From positions 1-64,000 of the forward strand of contig JAJNNC010000013.1 of assembly GCA_021730635.1 (NCBI GenBank): a DNA stretch of 64,000 nt, given 5' to 3'. Positions 44,833 through 53,344 of the stretch are shown one piece after another. The notes beneath the pieces were generated by a model that searched no databases, was not told where the DNA came from, and was given only the letters and a program-made list of their open reading frames with translations. How positions within the stretch are numbered: position 1 is the stretch's first letter; the number at the start of each line of letters is the position of its first letter. Both the position numbers and the translations under genes were made by a program. Source of the DNA: Catalimonadaceae bacterium JC749 (GTDB lineage Bacteria > Bacteroidota > Bacteroidia > Cytophagales > Cyclobacteriaceae).

Positions 44833-47289
44833 ATGAGGTCAGTGATGCGAAAAGGTATTGTTTGTTTGTTTTTCTGCAACGGAATGATGGGCATGGCGCT
44901 ATCCTGGTATCCCCTGATGGCTCAAACTGGCAACGGGGCCGATCAGTATTTTGCCGCAGATCAGTTTTTCAAGGCCGCAGCCCTGTATGAGCAGCTTTGG
45001 GAACGGGATTCAACCAGGGAGGAAGTGGCATACAGGTTGGGTGAGTGTTACCGCCGTATGTTTTCCTATGAAAAGGCGCAGCAGTGGTATGCGCTGGTGC
45101 AACAGCGGAACCCAGTGGATTTTCCACTCTCCGTTTATTATTACGCCCTGATGCTCAAATATAACGGGCATTTTGAAGAAGCCATCGCAGCCTTCGACCG
45201 GTTTATGCTACAGGGGCCCAAGTCTGGATTTCAAACTTATATTGCTCAGGCTCAGAAAGAAAAACAGGGAAGTTATTTAGCCCTGGTCGAAGAAAATACA
45301 GCTGATTACCAATTCTCCCGTTTGCCTGCTCCGGTGAATACAAACTTTCAGGAGTTTGCGCCTGCTCTGTTGCAAGACGATTCTGTCCTGGTCGTGACCA
45401 CATCGTGGCGGAAGTCAGACAATGGAAAGATCAATAACCGTTTGGGAGAGGGTTTCACAGATCAGCTGATGTGGGAAAAAAGAGAGGGAGCATGGATGGC
45501 TGTCCAGCAAAATGATCATTTTGATGTCACCAACTCCCGATGGAGCGATGGTTCCGGTTGTTTTAATAGCGAAAAAAATAAGTATTATTTTACCAGTTGT
45601 CGTGAAGAGGGCTTTTGTCAGTTGTATGTGTCTGTTCTAAAAAAAGGTTTATGGCAAAAGCCTGTTGTTTTGAATGACAACATTAATGTTCCTGAAACCA
45701 ATGCCAAGCATCCTGCCCTGTCTGCGGGCGGAGATACCTTGTTTTTTGTATCGGACCGTCAGGACGGATACGGTGGCACCGATCTGTGGATGAGTGTAGC
45801 GGTCAGTGGGGAGTCCTGGGGGCCAGCGGTAAACCTGGGCAAGGAGATCAATACCCCGTTCAATGAGATTTCCCCGTACATGTATAGTCAGGAAGGTGTT
45901 TTTGTCTTTGCCTCCGATGGGCATGAAGGGTTGGGAGGTATGGATTTTTACCTGGTAGAAGGATGGCCGGCAAAGAGTTTTCTGATCCAGAATCTTGGGC
46001 AGCCTTTTAACGCCAGCCGCGACGAAGCCTATATGGTATTAGGCAAACAGACGGGGTACCTGTCTTCCAACCGTGAGCAAAGTTTTGATATTTATACCTT
46101 TCGAAAACCACCTGACGTGTCATGGAAGAATTTTCTAACGGGATATTTCCCCAATATGTCAGCCACCTCTCCTGTTGTTGTCTTTCAGGATATAATTACG
46201 GACAGATCAACCCATCTGATGCCGGAAAACAATCATATTCTTTCTGTCATGTCGGGTGATCAGGAAAGCTTGAGCAATGGCAGTACCCGGTTTATCCTGA
46301 GTTCAGACATTGAGGATGTGTTGCTTGACAGGTTTCAAAGGGAGGTGCAGGCAGCCCGACGAAATCAACAGGAGGCCAGTACTATGGACCTGAAACCAGA
46401 AGCTATCTTAATGGTAGATAGTATGAAAACCATGGGTGCATACGGCTATCATATTCTGACATTCAAAACAGACAGTATGGCTAGGACAGAAAAAGGAGCT
46501 ATCAGTGGCAAACTGCTCACAGAAAAAAGCGATAGTATACTGAGTGCCATTACTTTACATCTGCTGACTGCCGACCAGCAATTAGCCAAAATTACAACTA
46601 CCAACGCTCAGGGTGATTTTCGCTTCTCCAATCTAAAGCCTGGATCAGTCTATCATATTTATGTAGAGGCAACCCAGATCCCCCAATCGCTGGATTTTAC
46701 CCTGAAGGAAATAGTATTGCAAACATATGGAGAAGAGATCCGAACATTCTGGTATGAGAATATCTATTTTGATTTTAACCAATCTCATTTGAGAAAAGAA
46801 GCACGGATCGTTTTGGAAGAACTTGCTGATTTATACCATCAACATCCAGCTATTCAGATTGAGATCAATGCATTTACCGACAGTACCGGGAATCCGGAGT
46901 ACAATTTATTGTTAAGCCAGGAAAGGGGACAGTCTGCTTTTGATTTCCTCATGGCGCAGGGCGTTGACCGATCAGCCTTGGTGATCAATGCACAGGGCAT
47001 TTCTACAGCCGTAAGCTCCTCGCACTATTTCGCCAGCCAGCAGCTCAACCGGCGTGTCGCTTTTGAGGTCATGGGTAGGGGTATCCGCTATGAGCCTTTG
47101 TATGAAACGCATATCCTGAAGCCCTCAGTAAGTTTAACTACTGTAGCAGAGACTTTAAAAATGAGTGTGAAAGAAATAAAATCAATCAATGGCCTTTCGC
47201 AGGAAGAAATACAAGCTTTCAAACCCATCCGTGTCAGGAAAACGACCATCGATACGGAATCCCTTTTTTATGATGTTTTAGAGGAATAA
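44833..47289 (+). CDS. PD40/OmpA/LysM envelope protein of the PorE-like type
   Basis: Large periplasmic, peptidoglycan-linked protein that accompanies PorP/SprF genes. After the signal peptide come TPR-like helices (GADQYFAADQFFKAAALYEQL), a WD40/PD40-type propeller (DSVLVVTTSWRKSDNGK; NPFNEISPYMY-like repeats), and a CarboxypepD-like beta domain (SILSAITLHLLTADQQLAKITTTNAQGDF). An OmpA domain follows (NIYFDFNQSHLRKEARIVLEEL...NAFTDSTGNPEYNLLLSQERGQSAFDFL), with Asp/Arg for diaminopimelate binding. A LysM-like tail (VAETLKMSVKEIKSINGLS) closes the chain. Starts are possible at TTG 44821 (TTGA overlap with the previous stop), ATG 44833 or ATG 44845; 44833 was chosen. The role is inferred from T9SS homologues. 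Confidence 0.88.
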   Translation: MRSVMRKGIVCLFFCNGMMGMALSWYPLMAQTGNGADQYFAADQFFKAAALYEQLWERDSTREEVAYRLGECYRRMFSYEKAQQWYALVQQRNPVDFPLSVYYYALMLKYNGHFEEAIAAFDRFMLQGPKSGFQTYIAQAQKEKQGSYLALVEENTADYQFSRLPAPVNTNFQEFAPALLQDDSVLVVTTSWRKSDNGKINNRLGEGFTDQLMWEKREGAWMAVQQNDHFDVTNSRWSDGSGCFNSEKNKYYFTSCREEGFCQLYVSVLKKGLWQKPVVLNDNINVPETNAKHPALSAGGDTLFFVSDRQDGYGGTDLWMSVAVSGESWGPAVNLGKEINTPFNEISPYMYSQEGVFVFASDGHEGLGGMDFYLVEGWPAKSFLIQNLGQPFNASRDEAYMVLGKQTGYLSSNREQSFDIYTFRKPPDVSWKNFLTGYFPNMSATSPVVVFQDIITDRSTHLMPENNHILSVMSGDQESLSNGSTRFILSSDIEDVLLDRFQREVQAARRNQQEASTMDLKPEAILMVDSMKTMGAYGYHILTFKTDSMARTEKGAISGKLLTEKSDSILSAITLHLLTADQQLAKITTTNAQGDFRFSNLKPGSVYHIYVEATQIPQSLDFTLKEIVLQTYGEEIRTFWYENIYFDFNQSHLRKEARIVLEELADLYHQHPAIQIEINAFTDSTGNPEYNLLLSQERGQSAFDFLMAQGVDRSALVINAQGISTAVSSSHYFASQQLNRRVAFEVMGRGIRYEPLYETHILKPSVSLTTVAETLKMSVKEIKSINGLSQEEIQAFKPIRVRKTTIDTESLFYDVLEE

Positions 47290-47340
47290 TGTAATTTGGA
47301 CCATGGGATGCTTCCTGGGATACACACAGACTTTACAATC

Positions 47341-49224
47341 ATGCGGTTATCATTCAAGATGAAAAAGATGATGGGGTGCTGGATACCTTTGTTATGTATG
47401 GGTACGGCGCTGGCACAAAATAATGTAGGGATAGGCACCAGCCAACCTAATCCGAATGCTGTATTAGAACTGGTTTCACCAGGAGACAACCAGGGGTTGC
47501 TGATCCCGAGCATGACTACCTCCCAACGTACAGCCACTTCCTTTGTGGAAAATCTTTCAGAGACCGATAATGGACTATTAGTCTTTGACATGGAGGAGAA
47601 AACTTTTTATTACTGGAGCGACAGTGCCTGGATGCCAATCGGGGGTAATACAGTGGCTGGTGGAGATCTCACAGGGACCTATCCTGACCCTGAGATCAGG
47701 GAGAAAGCCGTCAGTGAAACGAAATTATCTGACAATGCTGTTACCTCAGACAAGATTGCCGATGGCACCATCAGGGAGAATGACTTTTTATCTCCCGGTG
47801 CGGGGAAAGTGTTAACCACTACCGGTTCGGGTCAGGTTTTTTGGGATAACCAATCTATTTTCGGCTTGTCATTTTTAGAACAGGGCAGAGTCTATGTCGG
47901 GAACAGTGGAAACCGGCCGGAGGCCGTAGACCTGAGAGGTATCGGTAATATTCTCGTCGGAAACGGTACCACCGCCGCACCGGTAGCGGTCAACGGGGAT
48001 CTGACCCTTAACAGTGCGGGCAACGCCCAGATTGTACCGGGAGCTGTCGGGGCAGATGAGGTGCAGGATAATAGTTTGACCAACCTGGATATCAATGAAA
48101 CCGCCGCCATAGTAGGGACGAAGATCAATCCGATTTTCGGTGCCCAGAATATTTCAACGACCGGCAATCTGACTGTACAGGACATTGGTGCCAATGGCAA
48201 TGTCAGTATACTGGGCAAAGCCACGGCTGCCATGACCACGGATGCCGATATCGCTACGACCCTTACCACCAAAGGCTATCTGGAAGCAAAAATTGATGCT
48301 GCCTCTCTCAACCTGGAAGAGGGAAACGGTATTGCTGACTTTATGTATAATGGACAAGCAACCGCTACAGTGACTGTTAACAATGGAGCCGGATTGGATT
48401 TTGCGGCTGATGGTGCCCTGCAAATTGCCGATGAAGGCGTCATGGCTGATAAACTGAATGCGGATGTAGCCGGCAGAGGGATGTTAAAAAATACTGGCAG
48501 CGGAGCCCTGGAACTTGACATCGATGGGATTCCTGCGGCAGGAGAAGCAGCCGAAGACGGAGATTTTCTAGCCATATATGATGTGTCTGCTGCTAACATT
48601 TATAAAATCTCCAGGGCTGACTGGCTGAACAATGCCTCCCTGAATGCTGATAATATTACCGGCGGCACGCTGGCCGATACACACCTGCCGGATGCCGGTC
48701 CCGGTGCACAAACCTATACTGCTATTTCTTCCATTGAAATAGATGCAAAAGGGCGGGTGGTTACTGTAGGGGGGACTCCCAGTGATATCCGCCTGAAAAA
48801 AGAAATTGTCCCGCTGTCAGGCGTACTTGCCCAGTTGATGACGTTGCAGGGGTATCATTATCGCTGGAAGGAGCCACAAAAAGATACTACCCTTCAGATC
48901 GGACTCATTGCTCAGGAGTTAGAAAAAGTGTATCCCGAGCTGGTGGCTACCCGGTCTGACCAGTTTAAAAGTGTCAACTATTTGGGGATGATCCCTTTGT
49001 TGCTGGAAGCCATTAAAGAGCAGCAAACTACCATTCAGGCGTTACAGGAGCAAGTCAGTCAACTGAAAGCCGGAGACCGATCACAACAGTTAGAAGAACT
49101 TCAGCAGGAAAACAAAGAGATCAGGGCTGCACTCGATGTGATCAAAGCCGCCCTGGAATTAAAATCTGAGTCAGCTACCAGCGATACACCAACCCAAACG
49201 AAACAAAATGGGGAGCGCCGATAG
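47341..49224 (+). CDS. Tail-fibre-like surface protein with S74 chaperone domain
   Basis: Predicted exported fibre-type protein, 627 residues. A signal peptide (MKKMMGCWIPLLCMGTALAQ, starting at the second Met) precedes NNVGIGTSQPNPNAVLEL, typical of this group. A long low-complexity region rich in Gly, Asn, Asp, Thr and Ala carries many TGNLTVQDIGANGNVSI-type repeats that suggest a trimeric beta-helical shaft. The C terminus is a Peptidase_S74 intramolecular chaperone (SDIRLKKEIVPL, GYHYRWKE, IGLIAQELEKVYPELV, SVNYLGMIPLLLEAIKEQQ), followed by a coiled coil. S74 domains assemble trimers and may self-cleave. It is 51 bases after the OmpA gene; its last 50 bases overlap the convergent barrel gene. 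Confidence 0.88.
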   Translation: MRLSFKMKKMMGCWIPLLCMGTALAQNNVGIGTSQPNPNAVLELVSPGDNQGLLIPSMTTSQRTATSFVENLSETDNGLLVFDMEEKTFYYWSDSAWMPIGGNTVAGGDLTGTYPDPEIREKAVSETKLSDNAVTSDKIADGTIRENDFLSPGAGKVLTTTGSGQVFWDNQSIFGLSFLEQGRVYVGNSGNRPEAVDLRGIGNILVGNGTTAAPVAVNGDLTLNSAGNAQIVPGAVGADEVQDNSLTNLDINETAAIVGTKINPIFGAQNISTTGNLTVQDIGANGNVSILGKATAAMTTDADIATTLTTKGYLEAKIDAASLNLEEGNGIADFMYNGQATATVTVNNGAGLDFAADGALQIADEGVMADKLNADVAGRGMLKNTGSGALELDIDGIPAAGEAAEDGDFLAIYDVSAANIYKISRADWLNNASLNADNITGGTLADTHLPDAGPGAQTYTAISSIEIDAKGRVVTVGGTPSDIRLKKEIVPLSGVLAQLMTLQGYHYRWKEPQKDTTLQIGLIAQELEKVYPELVATRSDQFKSVNYLGMIPLLLEAIKEQQTTIQALQEQVSQLKAGDRSQQLEELQQENKEIRAALDVIKAALELKSESATSDTPTQTKQNGERR

Positions 49225-49807
49225 CAGTTTCCACATTTCCCCCGATATGAGAGGTGAAATAACCCCGAAACCCAAACAGGATTACCTGGAAGGAAGGCTG
49301 GGTTCCTAGGGCATAATTCACATAGTCGGCCAGTTTGTAGGTAGGGTCTTTGGCATTGGTGTCAAAAGACCAGTGGGTGATGCCAAGCCGAATGCCGGAG
49401 TACATTTCTCTCCGTTCAGAACGAAAATAGTGAAAAAGCCCCCTGATCCCCACATTGAGCCGGGTCAGGTCAGTGCGAAAGTTATCAACCTGATCGTTGC
49501 CATTGGGATCTTCATACTCATAATTGCGGTACCTGAGGGTAAAGGCCTGACGGGCCAGCCCAAGCCCTATGCTGAGGTTGTTGGCGATTCTATAGTCATA
49601 AGAGATTTCAAGGGCAGGTGGTGTGGACGTACTAATTTCTGACACTACATTGTATTGATCAACCAGATTGGCAAAAACACCAATCCAGCTCAAACCTCCA
49701 TGAATCCCCACAACCGATCCATTTTCCTGCTGGGCGAAAGAAGGAAAGAAAGCAAAAGATAAAAAAATCAAGGAACACACCTTTCTCATAAACATGCTCT
49801 GTTTCAT
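49175..49807 (-). CDS. Outer-membrane beta-barrel protein
   Basis: A 210-residue barrel of the OmpA/OmpW-like size class. The signal peptide (CSLIFLSFAFFPSFAQ) precedes VVGIHGGLSWIGVFANLVDQ and strands such as NLSIGLGLARQAFTLRYRN, LNVGIRGLFHYF and YSGIRLGITHWSF. The chain ends in FVSFGLVYRW with a terminal aromatic, as required for barrel insertion. The frame opens at 49831; ATGs at 49807 and 49789 both give good signal peptides, and 49807 was chosen. Its 3' end overlaps the convergent S74 gene by 50 bases. The function is unknown. Confidence 0.85.
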   Translation of the reverse strand: MKQSMFMRKVCSLIFLSFAFFPSFAQQENGSVVGIHGGLSWIGVFANLVDQYNVVSEISTSTPPALEISYDYRIANNLSIGLGLARQAFTLRYRNYEYEDPNGNDQVDNFRTDLTRLNVGIRGLFHYFRSERREMYSGIRLGITHWSFDTNAKDPTYKLADYVNYALGTQPSFQVILFGFRGYFTSHIGGNVETAIGAPHFVSFGLVYRW

Positions 49808-49920
49808 AGGTAACCCTGAGTTCGTCCGCAAAGTTTTTACGGGATAGAAAACAGCCAGGAATTATTTCATGTAAATACGTACTCAAGAAATGCATGGGAT
49901 CCATAAGTATTGTTGGAATA

Positions 49921-49939
49921 GCTACAAAAAATTTGTAGC
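49921..49939. promoter_or_regulatory. Perfect inverted repeat just before the DUF1593 gene
   Basis: GCTACAAA (49921-49928) and TTTGTAGC (49932-49939) form a perfect 8-bp inverted repeat with a three-base AAA spacer, nine bases upstream of the start codon. It could be a regulator site or an RNA hairpin masking the ribosome entry region. It differs from the LacI operator found elsewhere in the locus. Confidence 0.45.
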
Positions 49940-49948
49940 ATTATAAAT

Positions 49949-51415
49949 ATGACGAATTACAAAATTAGAAGATGTAATCTTTTAACAACCGGCCTGCTTT
50001 TGCTGTCTTTTTTTTGGGTGCATTCCTTAAAAGCCAATAATAAATACCGTGTCATTATTATGACAGATATGACTCATGATGATGGAAATTCATTAATCAG
50101 GTATTTGTATTATGCACCTCATTTTGATCTGGAAGCGCTGATCATTACGCCGCAGCTCCCTGATTATAATCATGATGATGAGGCTCCCTGGCATAAAGCT
50201 CAGTCTATCCTGGAAGCTTACCAACGAGAGGAGCTTCAGCTGAGAAAACATCATCCTGATTTTCCAACGTATGAAGCTTTGAGGAAGGTGACTAAAAAGG
50301 GCAGAGGCGCTCTTCCTATTATCTGGCTGACCAAAGAGCGTCAATTTTCTGGTAATATTGCCGATAGGAAAGTGGAAAGCTCCTGGGGAGAAATAAAATT
50401 CTCAGACTGGATTGGAGAGGGCAATACGCCTTATGGAGAGCCTAAAGATTCTGGAGGAAGTGACTTTCTACTGACCATTTTCGATAAAAAGGACGATCGA
50501 CCCATTTTTGTACAAATGTGGGGAGGTTCTATTACTTTTGTTCAGGCTTTATACCGCTATCGGGAAAGTCGTGGTCAGGAAAAATTTGAGCAGCTTTTAC
50601 ACAAACTACACATTTTCAACATTCACCTGCAGGATATAACCATTGATTACCTGATCGATCTGGATCAAGTTAAAAGTTTGAACTGCCTGAATATGGGAGA
50701 AACTACCGCTACCTATGAGGGTGAGCGAGTAGCACCCGGATGGTTTCTTTTTGATCATGGACATTTCTGGAAATACATTAAGGTAATGTCTGATAAAGAA
50801 GTAAAAGGGCATGGTCCAATGTCTGACTTATATGACAATGGAGGGGAAGGGGATACGCCCACTTTTCTTTATCTGCTCAGTGCTATGCGGGGGTTGAATA
50901 ATCCTTTAGATCCAACCCAGGGGAGCTGGGGTTCTATGTTTCATCCATTGGATGCGAAATTTCCAAAGAATTATTATGCTACTTGTAAGGTAGAAGAAGA
51001 AGAACTCATTCGTTGGACATCAGCCACATCCAACAGTTTTAAAGCCAGGTTACAGTGGTCGGTAAAAGAACCCAATGCAGTTAATCATGAACCTACAGCC
51101 GTACTCAATGGAGATAGCACTGCTGACATCGTCTACCTGAAGGCCCGACCAGGAGAAAAGGTAACACTGAATGCTTTTGGGTCATCAGATCCTGACGGAG
51201 ATGACATTACTTACCATTGGTTCTACTACCAAAGGGCAAGCAATTACCTTGGAGAAATCAAGTTAACGCAAACCGGAAAGGGAATACAATCCTTCAGCAT
51301 TCCCAAAGATTTAGGTGATTCGGAAATTCATATTGTCTTGGAAGTTAAAGATCAAGGTTCTCCTGCTTTGGTATCTTATAAACGAGTGATCATTTCGAAT
51401 GATCACAAAAAATAA
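49949..51415 (+). CDS. DUF1593 nucleoside-hydrolase-like exported protein
   Basis: Exported protein of 488 residues. The signal peptide (LLTTGLLLLSFFWVHSLKA) leads into a nucleoside-hydrolase-like domain: YRVIIMTDMTHDDGNSLIRYLYYAPHF resembles the Asp-rich calcium-binding start of that fold, with KDDRPIFVQMWGGSITFVQALYRYRE later. From about residue 365 a C-terminal beta domain occurs (EPTAVLNGD...GSSDPDGDDITYHWFYY), of the kind seen with Sde182-type cellulose-binding proteins. Proteins of this family occur in glycan utilisation loci. It precedes the LacI regulator of the locus by 367 bases. The substrate is unproven. Confidence 0.87.
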   Translation: MTNYKIRRCNLLTTGLLLLSFFWVHSLKANNKYRVIIMTDMTHDDGNSLIRYLYYAPHFDLEALIITPQLPDYNHDDEAPWHKAQSILEAYQREELQLRKHHPDFPTYEALRKVTKKGRGALPIIWLTKERQFSGNIADRKVESSWGEIKFSDWIGEGNTPYGEPKDSGGSDFLLTIFDKKDDRPIFVQMWGGSITFVQALYRYRESRGQEKFEQLLHKLHIFNIHLQDITIDYLIDLDQVKSLNCLNMGETTATYEGERVAPGWFLFDHGHFWKYIKVMSDKEVKGHGPMSDLYDNGGEGDTPTFLYLLSAMRGLNNPLDPTQGSWGSMFHPLDAKFPKNYYATCKVEEEELIRWTSATSNSFKARLQWSVKEPNAVNHEPTAVLNGDSTADIVYLKARPGEKVTLNAFGSSDPDGDDITYHWFYYQRASNYLGEIKLTQTGKGIQSFSIPKDLGDSEIHIVLEVKDQGSPALVSYKRVIISNDHKK

Positions 51416-51782
51416 AGTGCCAAGGGTACGAGAATATTCGATAATATATCGTAGGATTCTTTCTTATGGTCAGCGATATAGATCTTTCTGTGAGAATGCT
51501 TTAGGGGGATAGAAAGTCTTATGATAGAATGCATTACTTTATCGGTTCTGTTCTAAATAAACAAATACATTTACCGGTCAGTTAATATTATAAACCACTA
51601 AACTGATGAACTTCCTTCTCCTAGGTAAGCTTAGAAGTGGGAAGATCGTGACGGCCCTCTTGGGAAAAGTGATATAAAATGCTAACTTAAGCAATGTTCA
51701 ACTGACGGGTACGTGACCGCTGATCTTTCATACTCGACAAACGATATCTTATTGTTCCTTACACCATCGATATTATTCTCTC
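51416..51782. other. Region between the DUF1593 gene and the LacI gene
   Basis: These 367 bases hold no gene. The LacI promoter must be here, but no good TTTG/TAnnTTTG pair and no copy of the CTAAACCGATTTAG operator was found. A partial half-site ACTAAACTGAT sits near 51598-51608. Autoregulation by that operator is therefore not supported by sequence. Confidence 0.5.
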
Positions 51783-52841
51783 ATGAAAAAAAAAGCATCC
51801 CTCAATGATGTCGCACAAAAAGTAGGTGTATCCAAGACGTTGGTTTCCCTGGTACTGAATGGCAGATGGCAGGAGGCTAGAATCAGTGAAGAAATGTATA
51901 AGAAAGTGTTGTCTGCCGCTAAGAAACTCAATTACAAACCTAATCAGATGGCTAGGGGATTACGCACGGGCATCTCTCAAACCATCGGATTGTTGGTTGC
52001 TGATATTTCTAATAATTTTTTTTCACAGTTGGGCAGAAAAATAGAAGATGCTGCCGCTACCTATCAGTACCAGGTTATCTTCTGTAGCTTCGATGAAGAC
52101 CCGAAAAGATTCGGAGAACTTATTCAGGTGTTGTTAGACAAACAGGTGGATGGGCTTATTATTTCTCCAGGGGTGAAATGTGAACGTCAGATCAAGAAAT
52201 TACTGCAACAACATATCCCTTTTGTACTGGTAGACCGCTATTTTTCGGGGATCCCTACCAATTCTGTCCGGATTGATAATGCCGGAGGGGCCTACAAAGC
52301 CGTGGAGCATCTGATTCAAATGCAGTACAGGCGCATTGGAATCATTAATTTTCAACCTGGTTTAGAACATATCAAAGAAAGGAAAAGAGGGTATGAGCAG
52401 GCCTTATTGGATGCGGGTTATGCAGTAGACCCCGCTTTAATGAAATGGGTTAGCTTTGACAATGTCAAGCAGGAAGTTCGAAAAGCGATTGATGAGCTTC
52501 TGAGCTTACCCCAAAAGACAGAGGCGATCTTTTTTGTCAATAACCAGGTAGGGCTGATCGGACTGGAATATCTGATCCAGCTAAAGATTCATGTGCCTGA
52601 TGACCTGGCGGTGGTGAGTTTTGATGATCCGGAGGCCTACCGGCTGTGTGCCACGCCCATTACAGCCGTGACACAACCTATTGAATCTCTGGCAGAAAAT
52701 GCTGTCCATCTTTTACTCAAACATATTCAGGATGGTAAACTGGGCGTGGAAAACCCAATCGTTCTGCCGACCGAGCTCATTGTGAGGCGTTCCTCCCTGC
52801 CCAAGCATCATCCCATGCATTCCATACCTCCGGAAGTTTGA
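51783..52841 (+). CDS. LacI/PurR-family regulator of the glycan locus
   Basis: DNA-binding regulator, 352 residues. The helix-turn-helix (ASLNDVAQKVGVSKTLVSLVLNG) is followed by the hinge NQMARGLRTGISQTIGLLVADIS and the sugar-binding-type domain with FDDPEAYRLCATPITAVTQ. It precedes the isomerase gene by 504 bases on the same strand. A LacI-type palindrome, CTAAACCGATTTAG, lies at the isomerase promoter and in reverse complement at the susC promoter, making this protein the obvious candidate to bind both. The central CG and the TTTA/TAAA arms fit the usual LacI-family operator style. The inducer is presumably a sugar released from the imported glycan. Confidence 0.94.
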   Translation: MKKKASLNDVAQKVGVSKTLVSLVLNGRWQEARISEEMYKKVLSAAKKLNYKPNQMARGLRTGISQTIGLLVADISNNFFSQLGRKIEDAAATYQYQVIFCSFDEDPKRFGELIQVLLDKQVDGLIISPGVKCERQIKKLLQQHIPFVLVDRYFSGIPTNSVRIDNAGGAYKAVEHLIQMQYRRIGIINFQPGLEHIKERKRGYEQALLDAGYAVDPALMKWVSFDNVKQEVRKAIDELLSLPQKTEAIFFVNNQVGLIGLEYLIQLKIHVPDDLAVVSFDDPEAYRLCATPITAVTQPIESLAENAVHLLLKHIQDGKLGVENPIVLPTELIVRRSSLPKHHPMHSIPPEV

Positions 52842-52889
52842 CGGTTAATTTTTACAAAATAGTTTGCATAAATAGTATTATCCATTACC

Positions 52890-52916
52890 TTTGCTAAACC
52901 GATTTAGTTATATTTG
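52890..52916 (+). promoter_or_regulatory. Bacteroidota-type promoter of the isomerase operon
   Basis: A TTTG at 52890-52893 and an exact TAnnTTTG element (TATATTTG, 52909-52916) match the -33 and -7 consensus of Bacteroidota sigma factor promoters. The spacing of 15 bases is shorter than the usual 19 or so, so the -33 assignment is weaker than the -7. The LacI-type operator fits exactly between the two elements. Confidence 0.6.
52894..52907. promoter_or_regulatory. LacI-type operator, isomerase promoter copy
   Basis: CTAAACCGATTTAG: a near-perfect palindrome around a central CG, as expected for a LacI-family site. It lies between the -33 and -7 elements, so binding would block RNA polymerase. 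The exact reverse complement of all 14 bases occurs at 58709-58722 before susC, which is very unlikely by chance and marks a shared regulon. Confidence 0.75.
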
Positions 52917-53344
52917 ACACTGACTATACTTTGGTATATCACCTGAAATCCTCGTCTGTGCAAGAGTAGTTGCGACGCGGATCAGATTGGCATGCAAAGC
53001 GTGCCGGGCAAACAAAGGTAAGGCTGTCACGATTTTTTGACAATACAGAAAGATCCTTTAGCTATACCGTTAGTTATCACAGAATATCGCAAAATCCTGA
53101 AGAGGATGGTTTGTATACTGAATACCGGATCACCACCCTATTGCTAAACCTAAAACGCCTCTTATGCAACGTCTCTTCCGAAATATCTCTCACGGTCCTG
53201 TCGTAGGATGGCTCTTCCATGGCCTGCTCTCTGTAAAACGCAGATTAGGCAAACATCAATAATCATGGATAGGCTTGATGACGCATTCATGCATTTGATC
53301 TTCATACTTTTTTATACAGACAGTAGAAGTGCATTGAACAAAAT

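Larger units (their letters stand above)
52842..53344. other. Leader region of the isomerase operon
   Basis: 503 bases between LacI and the isomerase. It carries a promoter and LacI-type operator near its left end (52890-52916), leaving about 420 bases of possible untranslated leader. A 32-codon frame at 53164-53262 (MQRLFRNISHGPVVGWLFHG..., ending KRRLGKHQ) is preceded by no clear ribosome site, so a leader peptide is only a guess. No riboswitch fold was recognised. Confidence 0.5.

Noticed and set aside
52970-53206. Open frame of 78 codons in the leader of the isomerase operon
   Set aside because: It has no ATG start at a sensible place, no ribosome site and a random-looking composition.
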